Shown here: piece after piece, positions 1-12,616 of the stretch
Layout: every line of letters starts with the position of its first letter
Numbering within the stretch: position 1 is the stretch's first letter
NCBI GenBank assembly: GCA_963669155.1
Contig: OZ022587.1
Span: 20,957,426-21,021,425, forward strand
DNA from: Arbacia lixula
Lineage: Eukaryota; Echinodermata; Echinoidea; Arbacioida; Arbaciidae
Direction: 5' to 3'
DNA: 64,000 nucleotides
The notes under the pieces: model-generated
Told to the model about the DNA's origin: nothing
Seen by the model: only the letters and a program-made list of their open reading frames with translations
Databases searched by the model: none
Position numbers and translations under genes: made by a program

Positions 1-1196
1 ATCTCTCTTTTTTTGCCTGAAGATGGAGGGCCAATAATTTGATCGGAGTCGAGAAGGAATCATTTTCTTCCGACGGTCGGATGAGCGGATCGATGGGTAG
101 AGAAAATAGAAGTGATGTGTTGACTCGTCGTGATGGTGTCTCTAAATAGTCGGAGATGGATCGGGCTGTCCAGCCATTTATCATTGCGGCTATTGTATGG
201 TAGCTTAAAGCGCGTCAATATTAATTGATCGCCTCAATAGGCGCTCAACAGCGCTCTGTCTTTCTCCCCCTTATTCTGCAATCACTTCACCGTTATCAGC
301 CTTATTAGCCATTATTGAAAGACGGCCTGATATTCGTATTTCATGACTATCTCCGCAATTAAGGGCTCCGCCGGAGACGGTTTTTCATTTCTCCCTGACT
401 CTTTTTATTTTCAGGGCCCATGAACTGTGAGTAAGATTAGTACGTATTGATGGCATCGGGGCTGACTCCTCGCGACATCCAGCGGGCTACTCTCCCGCCG
501 GAATGCTGCGGGCTTGTGGTGTAGGTATCTCGGGTTGCGTCGCTCAGTCGCCAGCCGACAAAACATCGGATTTGCATATCGCTATCATATGAAAGAGCGA
601 CCGCGAGAAAATCATACACCCCGGCACTTCGACACAGGCAACACACGCGACGTCTCGTAGTCTCTTAAGGTTACCGTATACGCGCGAGGCAGCTCAATAT
701 CGCAAACGCGCGCGTATCGTGTATACTCCACCCTCGCCTACCCGCAAAAAAGTTAGCAACGCGCATCACTATCCCCTAGTGTCTTTCCCCTCCCCCCCCC
801 CCCTTCTCTCTCTCCCTCTCTCTCCCTCTCTTTCTTCTCTTTTCTGAGGACACCTCCCAGGTTCCCGGGCAATATTGCACATTCCTCGTTCTTCCCCGAA
901 GCACAGGAAGCTAGTCCCGACTGTAAATGGCCGCTTTATGGATCATGACCAGACTGTGGAAGTCAATGGAAAAATGACAGTGGTGTCGGGTGCCCGGGCG
1001 GGGTGTAGAGTTTCGGCGGTTCACAGCACTCTTCGCTCCCGGAGGAGTCCCGGGGTATTAGGCTCAATAACACGGGCTCACTCTGCACGTGCCTCGCTTT
1101 ATTTGAGAAAACTTTACGTGCGGTTGCGCGGGGATTGTTCCGAAATCCCGGTTGGGCGTTTTGCTTACACGGCGAACTGGAACGAAGCCCCCTTTA

Positions 1197-1202
<6 letters not shown>

Positions 1203-1255
<53 letters not shown>
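1203..1255. repeat. (CT)26 microsatellite
   Basis: Uninterrupted CT dinucleotides. Confidence 0.98.
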
Positions 1256-1259
<4 letters not shown>

Positions 1260-3744
1260 AGTAATACCAATACTAATGTCGGCCTACCACACATCATATC
1301 TGTGCTTTTAGAGCATTCTTTAATTATCTGGGCCGTACTCTAAATATTGTGCATGCTGCTAAGCGAAGCGATCTATTTCTCAGCATAGTATGTTACAATC
1401 TTCATTAGATCTTTCGTCTCGAAACTAAATTCCACTTTCTACAAAAGTAACTGCATACATACAATACTGTAGTATCGCGTCAAAATGCATACACTACAAT
1501 TGCCATAATCATTTTTATTTCTTTTTAACTTGGTTTCTCGCAATGCATTTCCTTTTTATCAATTTGTGTAAAGATATCTACGCTATTTTCACAATCTCGC
1601 TCTAAATAGACCAGGAAATGAATAATATGCCTTATCCGAAATAGTACTTGAATTTCAATCCCGATTCTATTTCCTTACTTCTGTGTCTTAATGGAAAGTG
1701 TGGTCAGTCAATGTTGCTCTGTACAAGCTAATGATATTCTGTAACTTGAAAGACCGTGTAGTTAGAAGTAATCATAACACGATTTTCTATTCAATATTAT
1801 ATCTTAAACAAACCTTTGTTTTAGCTAATTTAAAGGGGAAATAGTTCTTTGATTATATTCCATATAAGGGAATATCAAACAGTAGGTATAATAGGCTTGT
1901 GCCAACTGCGACTTTTTTCAGAAAAAAAAACATCTTTTCCTTGCCTTGTATGAATCCATCACGACATTGTTTTTCTTTAGAGAGCATCATATCATTTATG
2001 TAAAAATGATTAAAATAGAACCTAAAAGTACCATGGTTACTTTGTATTTCAATCTCTCTTTTAGATTAACTCCGTAAATACCAGACACAGCCCTGCTCTA
2101 CCATACCTGTGCATCATTTAAAGTCATACTTTTTTACGTTTATCACAAGTAAATATTTTCATTCGGGGAAGATGAATTGCTATCTGCACTTGTAGCTCCA
2201 TTTCGAATGACAACATTTATGAGTTACCCATTTATAGAAATACATCAGAGTTATCAGCCTTTTAAAGAGCAAATTATGTTAGTATCTTGTAGTCTTCTCC
2301 GGTCATCTTACAGACTATATCACATGCATTATCATGATGATACTGGTATGTTAGTAATACTAATATGAGACACGTAGATTAATTGATGTGATGCAATATA
2401 TATGATTTGTGAACCGTATAGTATATGATACAATTCATGTAACAGGATCCCAGAGAATACATAACACAGTAAAAGCTTTGGATTTAGAAAACATGGCCGT
2501 GATGTGCGTGTGAATGGGTGCGTGTGCGCGTGTGTGTATTGTTATTCTTAAGTGAAGTCCTACTAGTGTTTGGCACGTGAATGCCTTTAAGAGATCTTGT
2601 TTAGTGGGGTATGACTGGGGGTGATATAACGCTGTTTGGAGATCGTAGTGTGTAAACATGAAACTCGGTCGGAGTGGCGCTCCTACGATCCCCGCCTCAA
2701 TTAGTGCCGTGACAAATGACATTACGTAACTTTTCGTCTCGGAAACAAGATAAGGAAAACGTCTTTGTGGTGGCGGAAATCCGTAATGCGCGGGTTTGAC
2801 GAAGACTTATTTACGACCCCGGGAAACCCGCGCGCGAGAGGAAAATATGCCAAGGAAATCGATCATTTCAGCGAATTTCCTTCCTATAATCGTTCGCCAG
2901 GAGCCATGCTCTATACGTCTTGCGCCCTGCACTGTTATTTCCATCTCTCTGTTGATCAGAAAAATGGGTCTTTATTGGGGGGTGCCTTCCTTACACGCGC
3001 GCTCGTAAGCATGAAAGTGCAGGCCGCAGGCGGGATGCTGCGTTAGTAGAGACCAGGAGAGGAAGAGAAAGGAGGGAGAGCTTTGGTGGCGGAGAAATTG
3101 GGCATGGTGATGGCGGAGACGAGCAATCTATTATCTTCCCCTCTTGCTAGGGAAATGTCAGCGCTCAGCGCCAATAAAGCGGGGCTAGAGTTAATAAAAC
3201 ATCAGAGATAAATCAAACACAAAAATCAAGATGAAAATGAGTGAGTAAGAAGAGCCGTGATTGATTTTATTCTGCTCGCTTCTGAAGAGCTCTTTATTAA
3301 GTCGCTCAGAGCTCTGTGAGGGCAAGCTCAGGCGAACATCAGCCACGTAGGCTTCATAATCAGCCTTGGAGACGCGATGATGCGGGATGGGAAGAAAGAA
3401 GAACAGGGGAGATGCGGACAAAAAAAAGTATCGTCCCTAGTAAGCTATAGACGCAGCACGCGGAGGAGGAGCGCGGATATTTTGGATATTGGTAATAATC
3501 TCGCGCACGACTTTTCATGGTTCTTCTTGAGGAAGGGGGGTGGTGGAGGGGTCGTGTGTGGCGGGGTAAATGAAGCGAGAGATGGGGAGGAAAGGGAAGG
3601 GGTGGTATCGGGAACAACGTGGCGTCAGTGTCAGGCCAAGTTGCGATGCGAGTCAACGGAGACCATCAAAACATTCACGCCAGCTAATCAGGCCTAGGAG
3701 CCTAATGTAACCTGTTTACTTCAGACTGTCTGGGGCAGGTTTCA

Positions 3745-4442
3745 GTACCAATACCCATACCAAGATCAATATCAATACCAATACCAATATTGATGTTAAT
3801 GCAAATACATGTATAAATACTTGTATTAACAGCAAAAATACTTATTCTAATACAAATACCAATATTGATACCAATACTAATATCAATATTGATACCAATA
3901 CCCATATCAATATTGATACCAATACCAATATAAATATTGATACCAATACTAATACCAATATTGATACCAATACTAATAGCAATATTGATACCAATACTAA
4001 TAACAACATTGATACCAATACTAATGACAATATTGATACCAATACTAATAACAACATTGATACCGATACTAATATCAATATTGATACCAATACTAACTCC
4101 AATATTGATACCAATACTAATATCAATATTGATACTAATACTAATATTGATATTGATACCAATACTAATACCAATATTGATACCAATACTAATACCAATA
4201 TTGATACTAATACTAATATCAATATTGATACCAATACTAATACCAATATTGATACCAATATTGATACCAATACTAATAACCATATTGATGCAAATACTAA
4301 TACCAATATTGCTGCCAATACTAATAACAATATTGATACCAATACTAATAGCAATATTGATGCCAATACAAATAACAATTTGATACCAAATAAGAACTAC
4401 ACTAATACCAATACCAATACCAAAACCAACATTAAGATCGAT
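3745..4442. repeat. 24-bp minisatellite
   Basis: About 29 units of a 24-bp sequence built from ATTGATACCAATACTAATA-type blocks, with 6-bp substructure (TACCAA). It fades rightwards into looser CCAATACC-like repeats up to about 4660. Because 24 is a multiple of 3 and the unit lacks stops in several frames, it gives overlapping open frames on both strands (I/G/N- or L/V/S-rich). These have no coding support. Confidence 0.92.
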
Positions 4443-4844
4443 ATCCATAATGCACCGTTACCTATGCAATAACCATTAAAGAATCAACGGACTTGAATGG
4501 AAAATAAATGATGGAATTAATTTAAACCGGAGTACCAAGATCAGAAGGCCTACCAATATCATTAACAAGATCACTACCACTACCAAAATCAATATCATTA
4601 TTCATATAACAACCAACACCAAGTCCAATTTTGCTTCCAATACCAAGATAATGTCAAGATGATACCTATGCCAATAAAAGTCCTCTACTGATATCAATAT
4701 GGAAGGATGTGAATAGCATACAAAAAATCTTTCGATTAGACTTTTACCCAAACAAAACAAAAGCAAACCTTACTCTTCTTGCACGCAATTCTGTCAAGAG
4801 AGCTCAAAAGCGTAAAAGACCATTGTACATTGTGGGTAGTGGCC

Positions 4845-4895
4845 CAACACACACACACACATACACACATACGTACATACACACATACACACATA
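4845..4895. repeat. (CA)n/(CATA)n microsatellite
   Basis: ACACAC run with ATAC and GTAC interruptions. Confidence 0.9.
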
Positions 4896-5899
4896 AAACC
4901 AATAGAGCCACGAACTTGCTAGACGCTCCAAAATCACTATTTTGCTAAACTAAACATGGAAAACAAGAGCGGGCGAGCGAGCAATATTCGAATCTCGCTT
5001 GCCTGCCATTCACAATGTGCACACACCGTGCATGCATATAGGACCACGTACACTACGGCTATTTTAATTAAGCTCCCGCATACCACGTGACACGTAACGT
5101 CCAATTAACGAAACTAATATGACATTGTGGTGGTGTAGCCAGCGTTTTCGCTGCGGCAGCATTCTTTCATTGTCTTTTTGTGTAATTATTCTACCGGGAA
5201 GATGAAGCCGATAGAAAAGATGAAAAGATTGGCATGAAGGGAATGTTGATTTTTGACTCCTCTCAATAGTGAGCCCATTATTTTCCTGCCGTTTTCTTTG
5301 CTTCTGTCCATTCGACCTTCGGTGCGCCTACGCGCCTTTGTCGCTCCCATATGAACGTACAATGAATCACGTGACAAGGAAAACAATACTTGTCATGACG
5401 TCACTAGAAAAATAAAGACCTACAGTGAAAAACAATGATTTTAATTTGATCCCCTCTCCACAATAATTCATATTACCCAAGCTTAATATGAACTATTTCC
5501 GCAATACAAACATGATAAAAAGAACTAAAAATTACAACCTAGAACTAAACAACTCCTAAAAATTAGCTTCTATACGTCTCTTTTCAATTAATAATTCACA
5601 ACCACATTACCTATTATTGATGATGGGAATGAGCTATACATGGAGAATCGATCAATAACTTGATCAACCATTCAATCGATGATATCAATAATCAATCAGT
5701 CAAGGTAATCGATCAATTGACCAATCAAACTTTTTTTTCGAATCAAATATTTTGTTTCTACATTTGGTTGAATACCACGAAAACGCATTAACTAAAATCT
5801 TACTCTGTACAAGAAACTGTGATAAAGAACATTTCAAAAATCACAAATTCCTTAAATAAACAATGCACAGAATCTCATTAAATTGAGAAGGATAATGGG

Positions 5900-6022
5900 T
5901 TTTACTATAATACTGAAGTTCTGAAGATTATTTTTTTACTATAAGTTTTACTATAATACTGAAGTTCTGAAGATTATTTTTTTACTATAAGTTTTACTAT
6001 AATACTGATGTTCTGAAGATTA
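5900..6022. repeat. 46-bp tandem repeat, 2.7 copies
   Basis: Units start at 5900, 5946 and 5992 with TTTTACTATAATACTGA and are nearly identical. The array lies in AT-rich DNA. Confidence 0.9.
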
Positions 6023-6325
6023 ATTAATTCTGTAATTTGGTTAACCATTGTACAATTGCATGAATGATTCCATGTATTGCTACTATAAATAGTGTCGATT
6101 AATCGATCGATCGATCAATCATTCATTCATCAGCAGTCTTAGGAACAAGTCTTATGACAAACTGGAAGTGAAAAAAGCGGCAAAGCAGTATGCCTTGCAG
6201 ATATTGTCAGCGGCACAATCCGCTAATGCGTCTCATCTTCCGTTCACTGTCATGACACTTGTCTCCTCCGCTAGCTCGCTGAGATCCATCAAATCTCGCA
6301 CCCTCCCCCCAACTGCTGCTCTATA

Positions 6326-6450
6326 CAATTAACCCATCGCGTATCATGGGTTCATTTTACCACTATCAATGCACACACATGCGCTTAACCCTTCGCGTGC
6401 CATAGGTTCATAAAAGCAGTATCAATTCACGCACATGCGTATAGAGCGGC
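6326..6450 (+). repeat. dispersed TTAACCC/GTGCCA repeat, two units
   Basis: Two adjacent units begin TTAACCCATCGCG (about 6328) and TTAACCCTTCGCGTGCCATA (about 6384). Each has a TATCAATNCACNCACATGCG block downstream. Confidence 0.65.
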
Positions 6451-7052
6451 ATGTGGTCTCGTACCGAGCGATATTTCCTGCCCGTTATTATGACGATCTA
6501 ACGCAAAGAATACCCGAATCAAATATTCCTTATCAATTGTTGTAAAGTTCCATCGATTTAATATTGACATGAACTTATATGAATACAATAATTACCCAAA
6601 AGTTAGTAAAAAGCATCTACAAGCATTTAGGGAGCTCTTTCAACTGTGTGTTTTTGTGTATTCGTCAACATGACACTTTTTCAGTTGCACACACAATGAC
6701 TGGCCCTTAAATTGTTGAGTCACAACTTGCTTTAGAATTGTGAAAATAGCAAAAACTACTATGTCGTCAGTGGATGCTGTCCTGAATTGGTCGGTGTGAT
6801 AACAGGTGACAAGGAGAGCATTATTTGATAAGAAGTTTTATGAAATCGCTGATGCATTCTGGGAGCAATGTAAAATGTTAAGAATGTAAACTAAAGAGGT
6901 CGTTGTCTCTGCTGTCATTTAAGCCTTCTAAATACGCAGATGTGAAGAGACCATTGATGTATAACTCAGTGAATGAGTCCATGGTAATGAAAGGGTTCAA
7001 TAATAGTTGTGTAACTCTGTTATGGGTAATCAGCAGAAAGAAAACGAACTCT

Positions 7053-7073
7053 AGAGAGAGAGAGAGAGAGAGA
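7053..7073. repeat. (AG)n microsatellite
   Basis: Short AG run. Confidence 0.9.
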
Positions 7074-8088
7074 TAGAGCGAGAAATAAATGCCTATAAGG
7101 TCGGATCAACAGTTGACATTCCCTCAATCAGACTTAACTCATTGAAAGTATATTGGCGAGGGAGGGGGGGGGTAGGAAACTGTTTTAACCTAGACAGAGA
7201 AAGGGGAGGAAGGGGGTGGGGGCTTGAGAGATATTAGATAAGAGCAAGGCTGGATATCAACCTTGTAAGACAGAGACCAATGAGAATAGAAGGCCGTAAG
7301 TAAACGAGCCCCTTCAGCCGTGCGCAGTTCTGACATGAGCTGCGCCTAATGGACTCCCAGAGGAAGATCCTGCCGTAACTTATTTCTGGTCCCGGCCGTA
7401 GAAAAATGATTTGAAATCATCCTAAACCCGCAGTCTGGTTGACAGATCTCGGAAGGGAATAAGAACAGAGAGAAAGAGGGAACGGTAACGACGGTGCGCG
7501 TGATCTCTATTGATAGGTCTTAATGCTGATGGCGGCAGAATAAGGAGTTTGACGCACTCTTCAAAATAATACGCTGGGCGGGCCTATACCTTCACTCTCT
7601 CTTCTATTTCATGTGTTCTAGTTCAACCTTCCGATGTCCATTCTGGTAGCGCATTTAGATGCGTTCCCATAGACGCAAGTTCCCACTCTCGCTTGCCGCT
7701 TTCCGCTTGCCATAATGGCCCTTTCACTATAAAAAGAGGCATCTCCCCTCCGACGGCAAATTTGATTGACTTGACATGCGCACATCAGCACATCAAGTGC
7801 AAGCCTTTTTCTGCTGCGATGAGAAAACGTCGGCGTCAAAAAAAAAGGACTTTGGACGGCGGCGGCGAATTGACTCCTCCGTGTTAACGTGCCTCGACTA
7901 TGACCATGTCTACTCCGCTATGATTAGCTGCAGGAGATTCGCCAGAAGCCATCTTCTTCGGGCACGCTTGAAGGGGGGTCATTAGGAGATGACTTTCAAG
8001 CCATCCCCCTGTCTCTCTAAGTCATTTTCCCCGGGACATATTACGGGGTTAATACCTAATGACTTTATCACCCACGCCTATATATGCT

Positions 8089-8190
8089 AACCCTTCCCGT
8101 GCCAAAGAAAATGCAGCTCTGTTTGTGATATTTGTACGTGTTACTAATGCAAACGATACAAAAAGTGCTCAGATGCCACTGCTAAATGCC
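8089..8190 (+). repeat. dispersed TTAACCC/GTGCCA repeat copy
   Basis: It begins CTAACCCTTCCCGTGCCA, followed by TGCAGCTCTGTTTGTGATAT, parallel to the better copies at 12141 and 61997. Confidence 0.55.
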
Positions 8191-9809
8191 CCTTACCTAT
8201 ATCCATATCCATATTCAATGACAGAATAAGTATTCTGAATGTTGTAGAACAAACATCAGAATATGATAGTTGCATCGCCCCAATAACACCATCCTTCCTA
8301 GAGTATCGTGATGAATAATGGCTTTGCTTACTCCATTCGTTATCATGATAGTATGAAAGATATTTCGCAATACAGAGTTATATTCGTAAAGAGGTAAGAG
8401 GTCGAAATCACTACAAATCAAGTTTTTCGTAATGTGTGATCCCCCCCCCCCCCTCCCCCATCCTTTCCTATCTCCCTTATCTTTATAGCGTCTTACCAAG
8501 GTTTGGCATTCATACCTACACCGCAATCAAATTAATACAAAACATTTTGTGCCGTTGGCCATTACAGTCCATGAAAAAAGCAATAACACGTGTTTATTGA
8601 CGAATAGCGATATATGTCTTTCATTTTCAGACGCAATTATAAAAGCTGGGTTGTAAGGAAGATCCTATACAGTATCACAGAGCTCTTTGAATCCCTGAGC
8701 TGACATAGTTATGCTCGATCGATCGTTTTCTCCATCTCTCTCTTTTTCCCCCTCTCTCTCAGCGAATCGGAATGGATTCAAATAAACTATAAAGGGGGAG
8801 GAAAGGGGCAGAAGATACATGCGGCATGATGGTGGAAGAACGAGCGAGGAAGCTATGCCTACCCCAGGGTCGGTAGATATATTACCGAACACAAAGGCAG
8901 GGCGGAAATTAAGCGACTGCGGGGAACGAGCGATTTCGAGAAAATAACAAGAATAGCAACAAAACATTCCCGCCACTCGACTATGTATCGCTTCAAAATC
9001 CGCTCTGTGATTCGCGATCGATTAATCGATAGGACCTCGGTATATCGTAATCGCACCTGCCTCATCACATTGCGCCTTAGATGCGTATGGTAGCCTTAAA
9101 GGATCCAGCGGCTCAAAAGTCCCTGTCGACTTTTCCTTGTCGACGTATCAACAACACCATGGTGATCGTGGGAAAGCTCTACACGTGATTTTCATTTGTT
9201 ACCGATAGCGATCCTGCTATGAAGTGGGTGACAAATTGTGGCGCGAATTATTGATTATCATATCAGCTTTTTGGGAGAGATCAAGCTACAACGTAACGCG
9301 AAGTATATGATTCTACCATTCGAACTTTAAAAATCAAATTCAAATTCTTACCTCCAAAAAAGAATGCTTCGAAATATCCAGACATTCAGAAAATATTCGC
9401 AATCTTTGTATTACTGTACTTAAAGAGATTTGTCATTGCTTGCCAACGAATCTAGAAAAAAAAATCATTTCATCTAGAAACAAAAGTTATCATGAATATG
9501 AAGATGTTATTGAGAACGTGATGCCCTCAACCCGTTTGGCCTCCGGAGTTACGAGGAGAAAGTGACGTACAAATCTGTTGAATAGATAACGCACAACATA
9601 CCCCAATGATCTAAAAGGAGCAACTATTCAATGGATTTGGACTTAGGGTTCAACAAGCTGCGTCTAAGTTTAAACTCTTGTTTGACTTTGTCTAAAACTA
9701 CTTATATCATGATACACATTAATATTCAGCATATTATTTGTGGCAATAGATCACACAGATAGGATATTTGATTAATTATTCATGAGCCACGTGTGTCTTT
9801 TTCTCACAG

Positions 9810-9871
9810 CTAATACACACAAATCCCATAGAGCAGCAGTGTGCTGTATATGGTACACACAGCATGGTTAA
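9810..9871 (-). repeat. dispersed TTAACCC/GTGCCA repeat copy
   Basis: The minus strand reads TTAACCATGCTGTGTGTACC, then CTGCTGCTCTATGGGATTTG and TGTGTATT, a clear family member. Confidence 0.65.
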
Positions 9872-10741
9872 ACAGGCTGCACAACAGAAAGGGAAATAGT
9901 TAAATTGATGAAGACATATTTGCAGGAGTGCATGGAAACGTATGTCCCTTTAATGCGACGTGGTTATGTGCGCAGTGTAGCGTTATCGATGAGGATGGGG
10001 AGAACTAGGGGAGAACTGGATGGGGGTAGGGGTGGGGGGGGGGGGGGGGGCTTCCCGGGGTATGATGTCTGATACCATAGAGTCAAGGTTGGCAGCGAGC
10101 ATCATCGGCCAAAATCGATACACGCACAAGAGCGCCACGGAACCGCAGTCTTTCAACACAGTACATAAAATTAAAGCTGAAATATACACTGTTTATTAAA
10201 CTAAACACTGGGAATTGTATACCCAGTAGGAGATGAATACACGTATATTCGACCTGTCGTTTTGTGTTTCAAGAATGGCGTATGTCAGAACGTTCTGGAA
10301 GTAATTTGATTTATTTGTTAATGAAAGAAGGGGAATGCACTTTTGATTAACTTGCTCCGAAACAGGTGTTATGATAACTCCAAAGGGACTATTTGAAACG
10401 TGAATTGTTGTTTTACTTTGATTTTTGAAGGTGGAGATATTGATGATACGATGACATTTATGGTGACTTTTAGTTTGTGCATCTGCAGTCAGTAGCATTT
10501 ATCATTCTTAATGCCAAGCCATTGTTTCGTTTTGCAACATATCTGATTTTACGACTATCAGAGACAATGACATAATGGACAGCATGTCTTTCATACGACC
10601 ATCATTCATTGTGACGATATATTTTTCATAAAATAACAGATCATTCATCAAAGTCAGGCTATGGTGGAATAATGTACTATGCACAGCTACGGTATCGAAG
10701 AAGCGTCCACTACATTTGAGGCAAATACACATAAGTGGATT

Positions 10742-10754
10742 GAGAGAGAGAGAG

Positions 10755-10803
<49 letters not shown>

Positions 10804-10918
10804 GACAGAGAGAGACAGAGACAGAGACAGAGACAGAGACAGAGAGAGAGAGACAGAGACAGAGAGAGAGAGAGACTGACAGACAGAGGCAGAGACAGAG
10901 AGACAGAGACAGAGAGAT
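10742..10918. repeat. (GA)n/(CAGA)n compound microsatellite
   Basis: GA units grading into GACA and GAGACA units. Confidence 0.96.
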
Positions 10919-11063
10919 AGGATATGAAATTTATATCAAACTCAGGGAAAGGATAGATATGTGTTTATAAAGTTAGATAGATATAATGTGTATAGATAGA
11001 AAGATAGATAGATGAATATAAAAAAAAGTATATACAGATAGATGGTTGGATAAATAGAAAGAT

Positions 11064-11094
11064 ACATGCATACATACATACATACATACATACA
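11064..11094. repeat. (CATA)n microsatellite
   Basis: Tetranucleotide array following GATA-like repeats at 10970-11060. Confidence 0.92.
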
Positions 11095-11218
11095 AGCATA
11101 CAAACACCATTATACATAAAAGTTAGGTAAATAGATAACTAACTTTCTTGATAGATGTATAATTTCGATAGATATTTATACTGTAGGCAAGTACTTGCGA
11201 TTGTGTGAAATCAGTAAA

Positions 11219-11406
11219 GAGGATAAAGAGACAGACAGACAGAGACACGCAAAAAGAATGAGAGACACAAAGAGAAAGAGAGGGGGAGAGAGAGAAAGAA
11301 AGAAAGACAGAGTGAGGCATGGGAGAGGGAGAGAGAGAGTGAGAGGGGAGAGACAGTGGCAAACAGAGAAGGAGAAAGAGGGGGTAGAGAGAGAAAGAGA
11401 GAGAGG

Positions 11407-11457
<51 letters not shown>

Positions 11458-12012
11458 GTGACATTAGAGAACGAGAAAAAGAAAGAGACAGGGGTTAATG
11501 TGGGAGAGGGGTCGGGAAGGAAGACAATAGCGGATATGATATTAAAAGATCCGTACATGTGATTTTCATACATCCTGCGAGAGTGAGGGTGAAGATTGGC
11601 AAAGCAGTGCGCCTGAGCTCCGCGGGTGCTCAATCATAAACGATGAGATTGAAAGGGCAGGTGATTTTTGCTGAATAGAGGGAGAGCGAGAGAAAGTGAG
11701 TTGGAGTGTGAAGAGAAAGAAAGATAATGTAAGAGAGAGGGGTGTGGGTGGGGGAGAGAGGGGGGGGTAAGGTGGATGAGGGGTGAAGGATGAGGGGAGA
11801 GCTAGAGAAAGTGAGCTGGAGCGTGAGGATAAGCCAAATAAAATAAGAGACGGAGACAAAGAGAGAGAGGGGGAGAGAGAGAAGGGGTAAAATAGAGCGA
11901 GGTAAGGGTGAAAGGGGGATACCGAATGGGGATTGACAAAGGGACATAGAGAGTGATGGTGAGAGAGAAAGAGAGGAAGAGAAAGAAAGAGCGGGGGGGG
12001 GGGGGAGAAAGC
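11219..12012. repeat. GA-rich purine tract of about 800 bp
   Basis: Purine-dominated DNA, including a pure (GA)n run at 11409-11454 and a 13-G run at 11993-12005. It gives long spurious R/E- and S/L-rich open frames. Confidence 0.9.
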
Positions 12013-12140
12013 ATGTTAGATCGATAGGTAGATGGAGAGAGATATCAAGGGGACATGTCAGATAAGGGACCCTCTCATCGACCTAAAAATGCAACTGGAT
12101 GGATGTTCAACTCTTTATGTGTCATTTGGGGGATTTTGGC

Positions 12141-12198
12141 AAAAATAATGCATGCAATCCACATAGAGCAGCAGTTTGTTTGGCCTACCAGGGGTTAA
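12141..12198 (-). repeat. dispersed TTAACCC/GTGCCA repeat copy
   Basis: The minus strand reads TTAACCCCTGGTAGGCCAAA, then CTGCTGCTCTATGTGGATTG and CATGCATT. Confidence 0.7.
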
Positions 12199-12547
12199 AG
12201 TTCAAGGGGCCATGACAAGGAACGAAGTTCATTGTGAATCTCGAAGCGACAATGGAGGGCGAGACCAAATTGAAGAGCATGCATCATCTCGAAAATGATT
12301 TTCTTAATTTTCTCCCTACCCTTTGGTCTATCATCTTCATCCCTTTGTTCATATTTAAGTTTTAATAGAATCGTCATCACAGTCGACGTCATTGATATCA
12401 ACTCCTCCCCTCTTCCTTCCCATCCGTCTTTTCCATCTTCACCTCATTATCACTATCATTTTAATGACAGCATTCCCCTTTCTTATTCGTCGTTCTCTTC
12501 TTCATGTTTATCTACATCATCCTCTTCTCCATCATCTTCATTTTCTG

Positions 12548-12616
12548 CTCCTTCTTCTTCCTCCTCTTCTTCTTCTTCTTCGTCGTCTTCTTCTTCTTCT
12601 CCTTCTTCTCCTCCAC
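12548..12616. repeat. (TTC)n microsatellite
   Basis: Imperfect TTC/TCC array with a GTC-GTC interruption, inside a wider pyrimidine-rich stretch (12400-12640). Confidence 0.9.

Noticed and set aside
1-60. Minus-strand DSDQIIGPPSS, similar to the DPYQILGPTSS block of ERG
   Set aside because: An in-frame TGA lies four codons upstream with no AG acceptor between, the following residues are GKKRE rather than RLANPG, and there is a GC rather than GT at the putative donor.
3702-4448. 248-codon I/G/N-repeat frame and overlapping frames on both strands
   Set aside because: They are products of the 24-bp minisatellite, which leaves several frames open; no gene signals flank it.
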